A stretch of 64,000 bases of DNA from Streptomyces sp. CB02056 (GCF_001905545.1 NZ_LIPD01000001.1:643561-707560); one strand, 5' to 3'. Positions 54,411 to 62,060 are shown, counted from the first letter of the stretch. Numbers and translations are program-made. Notes: a model not told the origin generated them from the letters alone.

Positions 54411-55205
54411 ATGCCCGCCGCTCACCCGGAAGACCAAGTGCCTGCTGTGATACAGCCGACGACTGCCCAGACCCACGAAGCCCGACCGCTGCGCCCCTCC
54501 CGCCGGAGGCGGGCGACCGCCCTCGCCGCCGCCGCGCTGGCCGCCACCCTCCTCGCGGCCGGGTGCAAGGCCTCGGCCGACGAGACGTCGTCGGCGGCGA
54601 CGCCGATTCCGATCCCGAGTGTGGTCGGAATGCACGGGGACAAGGCCAAGGACACCCTCCAGCAGCCGGACGCCCGGGCCGCCAAGACCGTGACGTTCCA
54701 GGACGTCCACGCGGGCGAGTCCCACACGCGGTCCGTCCTCATGCCGAGCCACTGGAAGGTCTGCTCCCAGCAGCCGGCCGCCGGGGAACCCTCGGCGAAG
54801 GACACGACGGTGACGCTGTCCGTGGTGAAGAACGAGGAGGACTGCCCGGGCGGCGCCGCGCCCGCCCCGGCGGACCCCGCCCCTGCCCCGGCCCCGGCCT
54901 CCCCGACCGCGACCGCACTGGCCGAGCCGGCGGCACCGAGTGCCCCTCCGGCGGCCCCCGCCCCGGCCGCCCCTGCTGCCCCCGCTCCCGCCGCCCCGCC
55001 CGCCCCGGCCCCGACGCACGCCCCGCCGGCGCCGCAGCCCGCCGCACCCTCGGAGCACCAGGCGTCAGCCTGCACCACGGATTCCAAGGGCAACTGCATA
55101 GTCCGGGGTCGCATCTGCCCCAACAGCGCCCACGGCGACACCGGCAGCGACGCCAACGGCCGTGCTCTCACCTGCCGGGACAACAACGGCTGGCGCTGGG
55201 AGTAG
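54411..55205 (+). CDS. lipoprotein with PASTA-like domain and Cys-containing C-terminus
   Basis: 264 aa. An Arg-rich cytoplasmic start and signal segment end in the lipobox TLLAAGC (Cys52). A PASTA-like domain follows (about 68-145: PIPSVVGMHGDKAKDTLQQ, then VCSQQPAAGEPSAKDTTVTL). A long Ala/Pro linker (~152-220) leads to a small C-terminal module with CTTDSKGNCIVRGRICPN and LTCRDNNGWRWE, whose four cysteines probably form disulfides. It should be lipid-anchored, reaching into the cell wall. Stand-alone PASTA lipoproteins may sense or bind peptidoglycan. The start is chosen to give a complete signal peptide; the ribosome-binding site is weak. Confidence 0.78.
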   Translation: MPAAHPEDQVPAVIQPTTAQTHEARPLRPSRRRRATALAAAALAATLLAAGCKASADETSSAATPIPIPSVVGMHGDKAKDTLQQPDARAAKTVTFQDVHAGESHTRSVLMPSHWKVCSQQPAAGEPSAKDTTVTLSVVKNEEDCPGGAAPAPADPAPAPAPASPTATALAEPAAPSAPPAAPAPAAPAAPAPAAPPAPAPTHAPPAPQPAAPSEHQASACTTDSKGNCIVRGRICPNSAHGDTGSDANGRALTCRDNNGWRWE

Positions 55206-55255
55206 CCACCTGACCAGCCGGGGCGGTTTGTCGGCTGCCCCGGCTCGGTCGCGCG

Positions 55256-56440
55256 CTACGGCACCCGGCCGACGGCGGCGGTCGGCTCGTCGAGGAAGAC
55301 GAGCTGTTCCTCGCCGGTGATGCGGAGCCCGAACCGGTCCGGGCCCGGCCGGTTCTGCTTCTCCCACCAGGCGTGGGCGTCCTCGATCTCGGTCCAGAGG
55401 CGGCGCGGGCCGTACTGCCGGACGGCGAAGCGGTCCTCCTGCCGGCCGTCGTGGTCGACGGCGGCCCACGAGCGCGCGTCCGTCGTGGCCACCCAGAGCC
55501 GGGAGGCCACTCCTTCGGCATCGGGCTCGTGCTGCCAGGCCGTCCACACGTCGCCGAGCTTCAGCCCGAGGGCGAACCGCGCGTCCAGGTCCTCGCCGCT
55601 CACCTGCCACGGTGAGAGCCGGGTGGTGGACTCCTCGGGTTCGTGGTCGTCACGGACGACGTCCCGGAAGATGCGCAGGTCGATCCGCTGGCCGCGCATC
55701 AGCATGAACGAGGCGTCCGGGCTGAACCGCCCGGTCGCGCGCCCGCCTTCGACGGTGAGGGTGAGCAGTCCCCAGGAGAGCATCGGGCTCTCCCACGGCG
55801 TCACGATGGTGCCGCCGGGGCGGGTCTGCTCGATCCACGCCGTCGGCACCCGGCTGACCGAGCAAGTGGAGACGACCCGGTCGTACGGCTGCCGCCGGGC
55901 CCAACCAAGGGCTCCGTCCCCGCAGACGACCTCCACGTCCACGCCCGCCGCGTTCAGGGACGAGTGGGCCCGCCAGGTGACCGCGGGGTCGATCTCGATC
56001 GAGACGACACGGCCGGGACCGGCCCGGTGCGCGAGCAGAGCCGCGTTCCAGCCGGTGCCGGTGCCGACCTCAAGGACGGTCTGGCCGGGGCGGACATCGA
56101 GTGCTTCGAGCATTCGCACGACCATCGCCGGTGAGGACGCCGAGGACGACGGCCAGGCGTCGGAGCCGTCGGCCGGCTCCACGCCGTCATTGACCTGGGT
56201 GACGACCGGAGCGTTGTCGTAGGCGGCCGCGAACCAGCGGTCGGGCTCGGAGCGGATGTCGCACGGTTCGAGGTCGCCGCTGTCGTCGGAGAGCCAGATC
56301 CGCTCCGGGAGGAAACGGTGGCGCGGGACCGCCGTGATGGCGTCCTTCCACTCCGACGGGACGGGACGACCGAGCTCTTCGCTGATGGCCCGCAGCAGGC
56401 CGCGCGAGGCGGCCTGCTGCGGGTGGAGGCTCTCCGTCAC
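55256..56440 (-). CDS. PIMT-like O-methyltransferase of a candidate imiditide (aspartimide RiPP) cluster
   Basis: 394 aa. The PIMT-like domain has AVPRHRFLPERIW, the Ser-rich loop WPSSSASSPAMVVRMLEAL, SAM motif I VLEVGTGTGWNAALLAHRA and VDVEVVCGDGALGW. The C-terminal extension carries LWTEIEDAHAWWEKQ then RFGLRIT (348-375), colinear with the signature of the graspetide methyltransferase at 29907-31049 and absent from housekeeping PIMT. No ATP-grasp, lanthipeptide or lasso gene is adjacent. The GTG start overlaps the stop of a 78-aa basic peptide by 4 bp (GTGA), with AAGGA upstream. A methyl ester on a peptide Asp would close to an aspartimide; this is inferred from characterised relatives. 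Confidence 0.82.
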   Translation of the reverse strand: MTESLHPQQAASRGLLRAISEELGRPVPSEWKDAITAVPRHRFLPERIWLSDDSGDLEPCDIRSEPDRWFAAAYDNAPVVTQVNDGVEPADGSDAWPSSSASSPAMVVRMLEALDVRPGQTVLEVGTGTGWNAALLAHRAGPGRVVSIEIDPAVTWRAHSSLNAAGVDVEVVCGDGALGWARRQPYDRVVSTCSVSRVPTAWIEQTRPGGTIVTPWESPMLSWGLLTLTVEGGRATGRFSPDASFMLMRGQRIDLRIFRDVVRDDHEPEESTTRLSPWQVSGEDLDARFALGLKLGDVWTAWQHEPDAEGVASRLWVATTDARSWAAVDHDGRQEDRFAVRQYGPRRLWTEIEDAHAWWEKQNRPGPDRFGLRITGEEQLVFLDEPTAAVGRVP

Positions 56441-56673
56441 TTGTCCTTCTTCTCGTGCTTCGGGGCGGGCGCCGGGCGCGAGGTGTCCTTCGACGGCTTG
56501 TCCTTGCCCGGGTCCTGGTCGCCCGCGTGCTTCCCTGCCACCCCGATCGCGGGTCCGCGGTGGCCACTGCTGCGGGTGTGCGGCCCGGTGGGCCGGTACC
56601 GGTCCGGCGGACGCGGTGTCGTCGGCCTGGGCTCGGACTTCGGTTTCGGCTGCGGTGGGTCGGTGACCTGCAA
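56437..56673 (-). CDS. basic Pro-rich peptide, candidate imiditide precursor
   Basis: 78 aa, no cysteine. It has 7 Arg, 10 Lys, 4 His, 17 Pro and 7 Asp. The first half is Arg/Pro-rich (KPKSEPRPTTPRPPDRYRP), the middle is AIGVAGKHAG, and the C-terminus alternates Asp and Lys (GDQDPGKDKPSKDT). It has no signal peptide or known domain. It starts at TTG 56673, with GGAG 7 nt upstream, and is coupled to the PIMT-like gene by a GTGA overlap. A charged linear peptide beside a RiPP-type PIMT matches the imiditide arrangement. Candidate Asp sites are D52, D54, D58 and D63. It might instead be a non-peptide-product accessory protein. Confidence 0.62.
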   Translation of the reverse strand: MQVTDPPQPKPKSEPRPTTPRPPDRYRPTGPHTRSSGHRGPAIGVAGKHAGDQDPGKDKPSKDTSRPAPAPKHEKKDK

Positions 56674-56769
56674 GGCACTGCTCCGCTCAGCTCGTAGGAG
56701 TGGTGACGCTGGAGACGGTAGGCAGTGGGGACGTCGGCAGTCGACGAGCTTGCCGGAGCTTGCTCGGAG

Positions 56770-57615
56770 TCATCCGAGCGCATCGATGGCGCTGGTGATG
56801 AGCGACCTCGCATCGGCCCCGTAGACAGCGATGCCTGCCAGTTCGGAAAACGCCTGGCCGTACTCGGCGATCTCGGCGGGCTGAGTGATGGTGAGGTGGG
56901 CGGAGACGAGTTCGACGTTCACCTGCATGTCGTCATACATCGTGAAGGACTCAACCGGCCAGCCAGACCCCCTGGTCGAGCCGAGCGGGATCACCCCGAG
57001 GCTGACGGACGGCAGGGTGCCGACCGCGATCAGATGGGCGAGTTGACCGACGAGGACGTCCGGGGTGCCGATGACCGTCCGAAGTACCCACTCCTCGACC
57101 AGGACGGCGAAGCGGTGGTCTCCGGTGTGCAGCACCTTCTGCCGATCCATCCGAACCGCGACGGCGTCGTCGACGTCGTCGGGAGTGCTGCGCAGCGACA
57201 CGATCGTGTTGAGCACGGCACGCGTGTAGGCCGCTGTCTGAAGCAGGCCAGGGACGACCCACGACTGGTACATGCGGAATCGGCGTGTGCGGTCGAATAG
57301 GGGACGCACGGATTCCTGCGCCCGTTTGAGACCTGTCCGCTCAAGCCGGCGCCATTCGATGTACATGCCCTCGATGTTCCGGGCGGTTGCGATGAGGTCC
57401 GCTGCCTGATCGGGAGCGCCGCAGATGGCGGTCCAGATACGGATGTCGGCCTCTGACGGCATGACGCGACCGCTCTGGATCTTGGAACATTTGGATTCGT
57501 GCCACCGCGCAGCTTCGGCCAGCGCCCGCGCGCTGAGTCCGGAATCTCGCCGGATGTCGCGCAGACGCTGGCCGAGGGCTTGCTTCGCTTGCTGGACACT
57601 GGATGACGCGGACAC
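56770..57615 (-). CDS. XRE-family regulator, DUF5753/Scr1 type
   Basis: 281 aa. HTH near residues 10-70 (LGQRLRDIRRDSGLSARALA, then HESKCSKIQSGRVMPSEADI); the DUF5753-like remainder contains YQSWVVPGLLQTAAYTRAVL and LPSVSLGVIPLG. It starts with GTG 57615, 3 bp after the DUF6879-like gene, so both belong to one operon reading toward the peptide/PIMT pair, 96 bp further on. It is the likely local regulator of the candidate imiditide cluster. Confidence 0.88.
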   Translation of the reverse strand: MSASSSVQQAKQALGQRLRDIRRDSGLSARALAEAARWHESKCSKIQSGRVMPSEADIRIWTAICGAPDQAADLIATARNIEGMYIEWRRLERTGLKRAQESVRPLFDRTRRFRMYQSWVVPGLLQTAAYTRAVLNTIVSLRSTPDDVDDAVAVRMDRQKVLHTGDHRFAVLVEEWVLRTVIGTPDVLVGQLAHLIAVGTLPSVSLGVIPLGSTRGSGWPVESFTMYDDMQVNVELVSAHLTITQPAEIAEYGQAFSELAGIAVYGADARSLITSAIDALG

Positions 57616-57618
57616 GGG

Positions 57619-58137
57619 TCAGGTCAGCCGGAAGTCCTCGTGCGGCACCCCGCGCCTCCACACGGCCTCGAAGGCCGAGGTACAGAGAGCCACAGTGTCG
57701 GGTTCGGTGCTGACTTCGTCGTCCACGAAGTCGCCCTCGCCGCTGAAGTGGTGGACCAGGAGGTACTGGCCGTCGATGAGCCAGAAGTCGTTGCCCGGGA
57801 GCGCCAGATCCGTCGTCTGGCGGCGGGGGAGCCACCGGACCTGTTCGCCGGAAGCGAGGTTCCGGAACGTGATCTCGTGCTCGAAGCGGATGTACTCGCT
57901 CGCCGGTTCGGAGACGATGCGGGCTCGTCGCACGTCGACTCCGCGACCGGTGGTCTCCTCGATCAGCTGCAGCCAGGGGCTCCACCATGAGGAGCGGTCG
58001 GCCGGATCGTCCCGGTGCCCGCTGAGCCAACGGAGGAACAACGGGTCGTCGCGCATGTAGCCGTCGCGCATCTCAAGGTGGAGCGCCGACCTGGTGCAGC
58101 TCCGCAGCAGGTCCTCAAGCGTGGGGGCCACCGCCAC
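57619..58137 (-). CDS. DUF6879-like protein
   Basis: 172 aa. It resembles the DUF6879 family: LHLEMRDGYMRDDPLFLRWL, RARIVSEPASEYIRFEHEIT, then VRWLPRRQTTDLALPGNDFW and LLVHHFSGEGD. These proteins are common beside XRE/DUF5753 regulators in actinomycetes and their function is unknown. The GTG start (58137) overlaps the upstream 75-aa gene by 23 bp. Trp- and Asp-rich, with no signal peptide. Confidence 0.8.
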   Translation of the reverse strand: MAVAPTLEDLLRSCTRSALHLEMRDGYMRDDPLFLRWLSGHRDDPADRSSWWSPWLQLIEETTGRGVDVRRARIVSEPASEYIRFEHEITFRNLASGEQVRWLPRRQTTDLALPGNDFWLIDGQYLLVHHFSGEGDFVDDEVSTEPDTVALCTSAFEAVWRRGVPHEDFRLT

Positions 58138-58342
58138 CGTTCACCTCCGGGAAGAACCGCATCATGCGCTTGGGGAATTCGATCACGGTCTCGTGCGCGG
58201 GGATGTCCATGTGCGCGAGACGTTCCGGGTCGAGCACCTTCCAGCCCTGGAGGATGTAGTTGCCCGTCACGTCGTCGAAGTAGACGGTCGGGGACTTGCC
58301 TTCAGGACTGTCAGGGTCTTGGCCGAGCTTGTGCAGCGCCAT
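58115..58342 (-). CDS. small conserved-looking protein
   Basis: 75 aa, not recognised. It has a strong AGGAGG 8 nt before the ATG, and normal codon bias. The sequence (SPTVYFDDVTGNYILQGWKV, then IPAHETVIEFPKRMMRFFPE) suggests a small beta-rich fold. It overlaps the DUF6879-like gene by 23 bp and leads the operon that ends with the PIMT-like enzyme. A partner of the DUF6879-like protein is possible. Confidence 0.7.
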   Translation of the reverse strand: MALHKLGQDPDSPEGKSPTVYFDDVTGNYILQGWKVLDPERLAHMDIPAHETVIEFPKRMMRFFPEVNGGGGPHA

Positions 58343-58648
58343 GATGGGCCTCCTGGTGGCCGGAGTCGATCGCTTCGAACGATCTTCCCGTGGAGATGGC
58401 TCTCCGCGCGATGAACTTGCTCGAACTTGCCCGCGGTCGACCAGGTTCCGGATGGACCGCTGCGTCGCGAATCCGTTGGCCGAAGCGACGCGGCGCCCAT
58501 AAGAGGTGGGCGGCCCCGCGTTGGGTGCGGGGCCGCCCGAGGGTGAGGGGGTGGGGAAGTCTTAGCTCTCTTCGTGCCTTGCGGTTACGAGACTGGTCCG
58601 GATCCCATGGCGCCCCCATCGTCAGCCCCGTGGTGAGGAGTTCGCCGG
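58343..58648. other. intergenic region upstream of the candidate imiditide operon
   Basis: 306 bp containing the SRPBCC terminator (58508-58538) and, by position, the promoter of the 75-aa/DUF6879/XRE operon. I see no clear hexamers. Confidence 0.5.
58508..58538 (-). terminator. SRPBCC-gene terminator
   Basis: GGGCGGCCCCGC (58508-58519) pairs perfectly with 58527-58538 around a 7-nt loop, 110 bp past the SRPBCC stop on the minus strand. Confidence 0.7.
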
Positions 58649-59131
58649 TCAGTGGGGGATCAGGCGGTGCAGGAGGCGGACGTACGGGCTCCAGTGGGCG
58701 GGGCGGGGGACGGTGCCGCCGACTGCCCGTACCGCCCGGTCGAGGCAGTCCTCCAGGAGGGCGTCGTGCAGCCAGCGGAAGGCGAGGGGCCAGGCGAGCA
58801 GGGCCGGGCCGTGCAGGCGCATGGCGATGGTGTGGCGGAGGACGGTGGTGTCGCCCGCCGGGTGGACGGTGAACTCGTGGTGGCCGTCGAAGCCGCGCGG
58901 GCCGTCGAAGCGGAAGCGCACCCACTGGCCCGGTGCGTAGTCGGAGACGGTGTAGCGGACCGGGCCGTGGCCGCCGGTGGCGCCGGGGGCGAGCGGGCGG
59001 TCGAACCGCATCCGGGGCCAGCGCGGGCCCGGCCAGAGCCGGTCGTCCGGGCTCGCGAGGCTGTCGATGAGGGCGCCGACGGTCTCCGCCCGTGCCGGGA
59101 CAGTGCGTTCGTGGATGTTGAGCACGGCCAT
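58649..59131 (-). CDS. SRPBCC-domain protein
   Basis: 160 aa START/Bet v1-like ligand-binding protein. Typical elements are IHERTVPARAETVGALIDSL at the start, GHGPVRYTVSDYAPGQWVRF in the beta sheet, DGHHEFTVHPAGDTTVLRHT, and a C-terminal amphipathic helix (LLEDCLDRAVRAVGG). Such proteins bind hydrophobic ligands or cyclise polyketides; the ligand here is unknown. ATG 59131 has GGAGGGGAG 7 nt upstream. It is divergent from a TetR regulator across two overlapping palindromes, so it is probably the TetR target. Confidence 0.88.
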   Translation of the reverse strand: MAVLNIHERTVPARAETVGALIDSLASPDDRLWPGPRWPRMRFDRPLAPGATGGHGPVRYTVSDYAPGQWVRFRFDGPRGFDGHHEFTVHPAGDTTVLRHTIAMRLHGPALLAWPLAFRWLHDALLEDCLDRAVRAVGGTVPRPAHWSPYVRLLHRLIPH

Positions 59132-59164
59132 GCCGGGGCTCCCCTCCTGGTTTTGGATGATCCC

Positions 59165-59190
59165 CTCCAATTGAATTGGAGAGTACTCTC
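59165..59190. promoter_or_regulatory. overlapping TetR-type operators
   Basis: CTCCAATT-G-AATTGGAG (59165-59181, perfect) overlaps GAGAGTACTCTC (59179-59190, perfect), between the SRPBCC and TetR genes. TACTCT inside the second is the likely TetR -10 element, so binding would block it. Confidence 0.8.
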
Positions 59191-59196
59191 TACTAC

Positions 59197-59787
59197 ATGC
59201 CCAGGCCACCCCGCCATGACGAATCCGCCCTCCTCGACGCCGCCGTACGGCTCGCGGCCGCCGGTGGGCCGGCCGCCGTCACCATGTCCGCCGTCGCCCG
59301 GGAGAGCGGCGCGCCCAACGGGTCCGTCTACCACCGCTTTCCCCAACGCGCCGCGCTGCTGGCTGAGTTGTGGCTTCGGACGGTCGGGGAGTTCCAGGAT
59401 GCCTGCCTGCCCGCCATCGACGCGCACGAGGAGCCGCACCTCGCGGCGGGCGCGCTCGCCCGGCAGGTCGTCGCCTGGTGCCGGGCCCACCGGGAGCGGG
59501 CCGTCGTCCTGCTGCACGGCTCGGAGGCCTTCGGTCGGGCGGAGTGGTCCGAGGAGCAGCGGCTGCGCGACCGGCAGGGCGGCCTCCGGGTGCGGGAGGC
59601 CCTGGCCGGGCTGGCCGGGCGGCTCGGCGCCGCCACGCCGCTGGACCTCGACCGGGTCACCCTGGCCGTCACCGGCCTGCCGCTCGCCGTCGTCCGCGGT
59701 CCCCTGCACGCCGGTGCGCCGCTGCCGCCGCACGCGGAGGAGCTGGCCGAGCAGTCCGCGATCGCCCTGCTGCGGGGCGCCGCCTAG
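59197..59787 (+). CDS. TetR-family regulator
   Basis: 196 aa. The HTH is clear (ALLDAAVRLAAAGGPAAVTM, then VARESGAPNGSVYHRFPQR). The C-terminal ligand domain is Ala/Leu-rich helical. ATG 59197 lies 7 nt after TACTCT with no Shine-Dalgarno, so it is probably leaderless and autoregulated through the palindromes at 59165-59190. It probably also controls the divergent SRPBCC gene. A formylglycine-enzyme-like gene starts 9 bp downstream in the same operon. Confidence 0.93.
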   Translation: MPRPPRHDESALLDAAVRLAAAGGPAAVTMSAVARESGAPNGSVYHRFPQRAALLAELWLRTVGEFQDACLPAIDAHEEPHLAAGALARQVVAWCRAHRERAVVLLHGSEAFGRAEWSEEQRLRDRQGGLRVREALAGLAGRLGAATPLDLDRVTLAVTGLPLAVVRGPLHAGAPLPPHAEELAEQSAIALLRGAA

Positions 59788-59796
59788 GATCGGTGG

Positions 59797-60417
59797 ATGA
59801 TCACCGTTCCGGCCGGCCGCGTCACCCTCTCCGACCGTCGTACCCAGCGCAGTTGGGCCGTCGACGTGGCCGCGTACGAGCTGGCGGCCTGTCCGGTGAC
59901 CCGTGAGCAGTACGAGGGGGTGGGCGGCGACCGGCGTCCCGCGCACAGCGTCTCCTGGTTCGACGCCGTCCACTACTGCAACGAGCTCTCCCGGCGCGAA
60001 GGCCTCGCCCCCGCCTACCGGGTGGACGGCGAGGAGGTCTCCTGGGACCGCGCCGCCGACGGCTACCGGCTGCCCACCGAGGCCGAGTGGGAGCACGCCT
60101 GCCGCGCCGGTACGGACGGCCCGCGCTACGGCCCGCTGGACGAGATCGCCTGGCACCGCGGCACCTCGGACGAGCGACCGCACCCGGTGGGCGAACTGCT
60201 CCCCAATGCCTACGGGTTGTACGACCTGCTCGGCAACGTCTGGGAGTGGTGCTGGGAGCGCTACGACCCCGAGGTGTACGGCGACTACCGCGTCCTGCGC
60301 GGCGGCGGCTGGTTCGACGAGCACTGGAGCTGCCGCGCCTCCGTCCGCCGCCGCAGCCACCCGACCCTGCGGATCGACGACGTCGGATTCCGGCTCGCCC
60401 GCTCGATCGTCCTGTGA
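59797..60417 (+). CDS. SUMF1/FGE-like protein
   Basis: 206 aa, about two-thirds of a formylglycine-generating enzyme. FGE-fold motifs are present: PVTREQYEGV, HSVSWFDAVHYCNELSRREG, YRLPTEAEWEHACRAG, NAYGLYDLLGNVWEWCWERY and VLRGGGWFDEHWSCRASVRR. Of the two copper-binding Cys of true FGE only the second (SC) aligns; the first position is not Cys, so sulfatase activation is doubtful. The fold is also used by EgtB-like and pilus proteins. The ATG has AGGAT over the TetR stop region, 9 bp after TetR, indicating co-transcription. Confidence 0.85.
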   Translation: MITVPAGRVTLSDRRTQRSWAVDVAAYELAACPVTREQYEGVGGDRRPAHSVSWFDAVHYCNELSRREGLAPAYRVDGEEVSWDRAADGYRLPTEAEWEHACRAGTDGPRYGPLDEIAWHRGTSDERPHPVGELLPNAYGLYDLLGNVWEWCWERYDPEVYGDYRVLRGGGWFDEHWSCRASVRRRSHPTLRIDDVGFRLARSIVL

Positions 60418-60541
60418 AGGCGGCGCCGACGTCGTGCCCGGCGCGGTGAATCGCGAGGCGATGGGACAGGCGCGGGGCAGGCGCGCGGAATTTCCGACGG
60501 AATGAGGAACCGGTGCCACCGGATCCTGCGTTGACGCCGAC

Positions 60542-61063
60542 ATGAGCGAAGAAAGCGTCACCCTGCGCCCGATGGTCGAGGCCGACCTCGGCGCCCTCGA
60601 GGAGCTGGTGAACGATCCGCAGGCGCTGGGTGAATTCCAGTGGTACGGCTGGCGGGACCCGCAGCGGCACCGTCGTCGCTGGGCGGCGAGCGGGCTGCTG
60701 GAGGACGAGCAGGTGATGCTCGCGGTCGTCGTCGACGGCGGGTTCGGCGGCTTCGTCGCCGCCAACCGCAGCGGGGTGCGGCCGTCCGCCCCGTACTGGA
60801 GCCTGGGTGTGCAGCTGGTGCCGGGGGCGCGCGGGCGGGGGATCGGCACCCGGGCCCAACGGCTGCTGGTGGACTACCTGTTCGCGCATTCGCCGGTGAT
60901 GCGGCTGGAGGCGGACACCGAGGCGGGCAACCTGGCGGAGCAGCGCGTCCTGGAGAAGCTCGGCTTCACCCGGGAGGGCGTGCAGCGCGCGGTGACCTTC
61001 CGCGGCGGCGAGTGGCGCGACGTCGTCCGGTACAGCCTGCTGCGCACCGACCCGCGTCCCTGA
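60542..61063 (+). CDS. GNAT-family N-acetyltransferase (RimJ/RimL-like)
   Basis: 173 aa. RimL-type GNAT: SVTLRPMVEADLGALEELVN at the start, the acetyl-CoA loop QLVPGARGRGIGTRAQRLLV, and VMRLEADTEAGNLAEQRVLE with EKLGFTREGVQRAV near the end. It may acetylate a protein N-terminus or a small amine; unknown. The start ATG lacks a clear Shine-Dalgarno. It converges on the APH-like gene with a 30-bp gap and no visible terminator. Confidence 0.9.
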   Translation: MSEESVTLRPMVEADLGALEELVNDPQALGEFQWYGWRDPQRHRRRWAASGLLEDEQVMLAVVVDGGFGGFVAANRSGVRPSAPYWSLGVQLVPGARGRGIGTRAQRLLVDYLFAHSPVMRLEADTEAGNLAEQRVLEKLGFTREGVQRAVTFRGGEWRDVVRYSLLRTDPRP

Positions 61064-61093
61064 CCCGCGTCGCAAAGCGTCCGCAAAACGTCC

Positions 61094-62017
61094 CTAGGAA
61101 ACCCCGAACCACTCCTCGGCGAGGGCGTCCAGCGTCCGCGCCGAGGGCTTCAACTCCCGGAGGTACCACGGCAGGTTGCTGTAGACGTGCAGCAGCGTGT
61201 ACGCCATCAGCAGGCGCGGGTCGACGGCGCGGCCGTAGGCGTCCAGCAGGTGGCCGAGCAGGTGCGGGTCGGCCCGGGTGGTGAAGAGGCCGACGGCGAC
61301 CAGGTCGTAGGCCGGGTCGCCGATCATCGCGGGCTCGAAGTCGAGCAGGCCGGTGAGGCGCCAGCCGTCGGCGGGGTCGGTGAGCAGGTGCTCGCGCATG
61401 AACTCGGTGTGCAGCAGCGCGCGCCCGGGGGCGGTGGGGAGCGGGGCGGCGGCGAGGAAGTCCGGGACCTGCTCCAGCCACTCCTCGGCCAGCCCGCGCT
61501 CGCGCTGGCGGTCCACCGCGCCCGCCCGTTGGCGCGCGAGGAAGGCCGGCCAGTCGCCGGGCCCGAGGGTGTCGGCGAGCGGTTCGGGGTCGAGGGCGTG
61601 CAGGGCGGCGAGCGCCTCGCCGCAGCGGCGGGCGATCCGTTCGCGGTCGGGCCGCGGGATGCGCGGCCAGGCCGGGGCGAGGCCCTGCCCGGGCAGCCGG
61701 GACATCAGGAGGTAGCGCCAGCCGTTGGCGTCCTCGCCGGCCTGGTGGAGGGCCGGGGTGGGGATCGGCAGGGCGCCGTCCAGGCGGGTGAGCACGCGCT
61801 CCTCGACGATGGCGTCCCGGGCGCCGGCCGCCGGGAACAGCTTGAGCACGAGCGCGTCGCCGACCGCGTACACCGGGACGGAGCCTTCCGGGAAGCGCTC
61901 CAGGGGCAGGCCGGCGAGGCCCAGCCGGGCGCAGAGCGCCTCCGCGCCGGGGCGCATCACCGTCTCGTCGGGGACGACCGCGTCCCACTCCTCGTCCGTC
62001 AGCACCAAGGGCAGCAC
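61094..62017 (-). CDS. APH/choline-kinase-like phosphotransferase with altered catalytic loop
   Basis: 307 aa. The kinase-like fold is visible: VYAVGDALVLKLFP (Lys), IVEERVLTRLDG (Glu), the hinge YLLMSRLPGQGL, and the metal-binding LTGLLDFEPAMIGDPAYDLV. In the catalytic loop the usual HGD-x4-N is HTE-x4-H (LLHTEFMREHLL), so the catalytic base Asp is Glu and the metal-binding Asn is His. It may still phosphorylate a small alcohol or antibiotic, or may have another role. I start at GTG 62017, with TACGGT 6 nt upstream (leaderless); TTG 62053 is less likely. Confidence 0.82.
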   Translation of the reverse strand: MLPLVLTDEEWDAVVPDETVMRPGAEALCARLGLAGLPLERFPEGSVPVYAVGDALVLKLFPAAGARDAIVEERVLTRLDGALPIPTPALHQAGEDANGWRYLLMSRLPGQGLAPAWPRIPRPDRERIARRCGEALAALHALDPEPLADTLGPGDWPAFLARQRAGAVDRQRERGLAEEWLEQVPDFLAAAPLPTAPGRALLHTEFMREHLLTDPADGWRLTGLLDFEPAMIGDPAYDLVAVGLFTTRADPHLLGHLLDAYGRAVDPRLLMAYTLLHVYSNLPWYLRELKPSARTLDALAEEWFGVS

Positions 62018-62060
62018 GGCGGCACCGTAAGCAGGCGGGCACCCGCAGCGCAAAGGCTTT

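Noticed and set aside
56437..56673. FxLD-type lanthipeptide precursor beside the second PIMT
   Set aside because: The peptide has no Cys and no FxLD motif, and no dehydratase or cyclase gene is adjacent.
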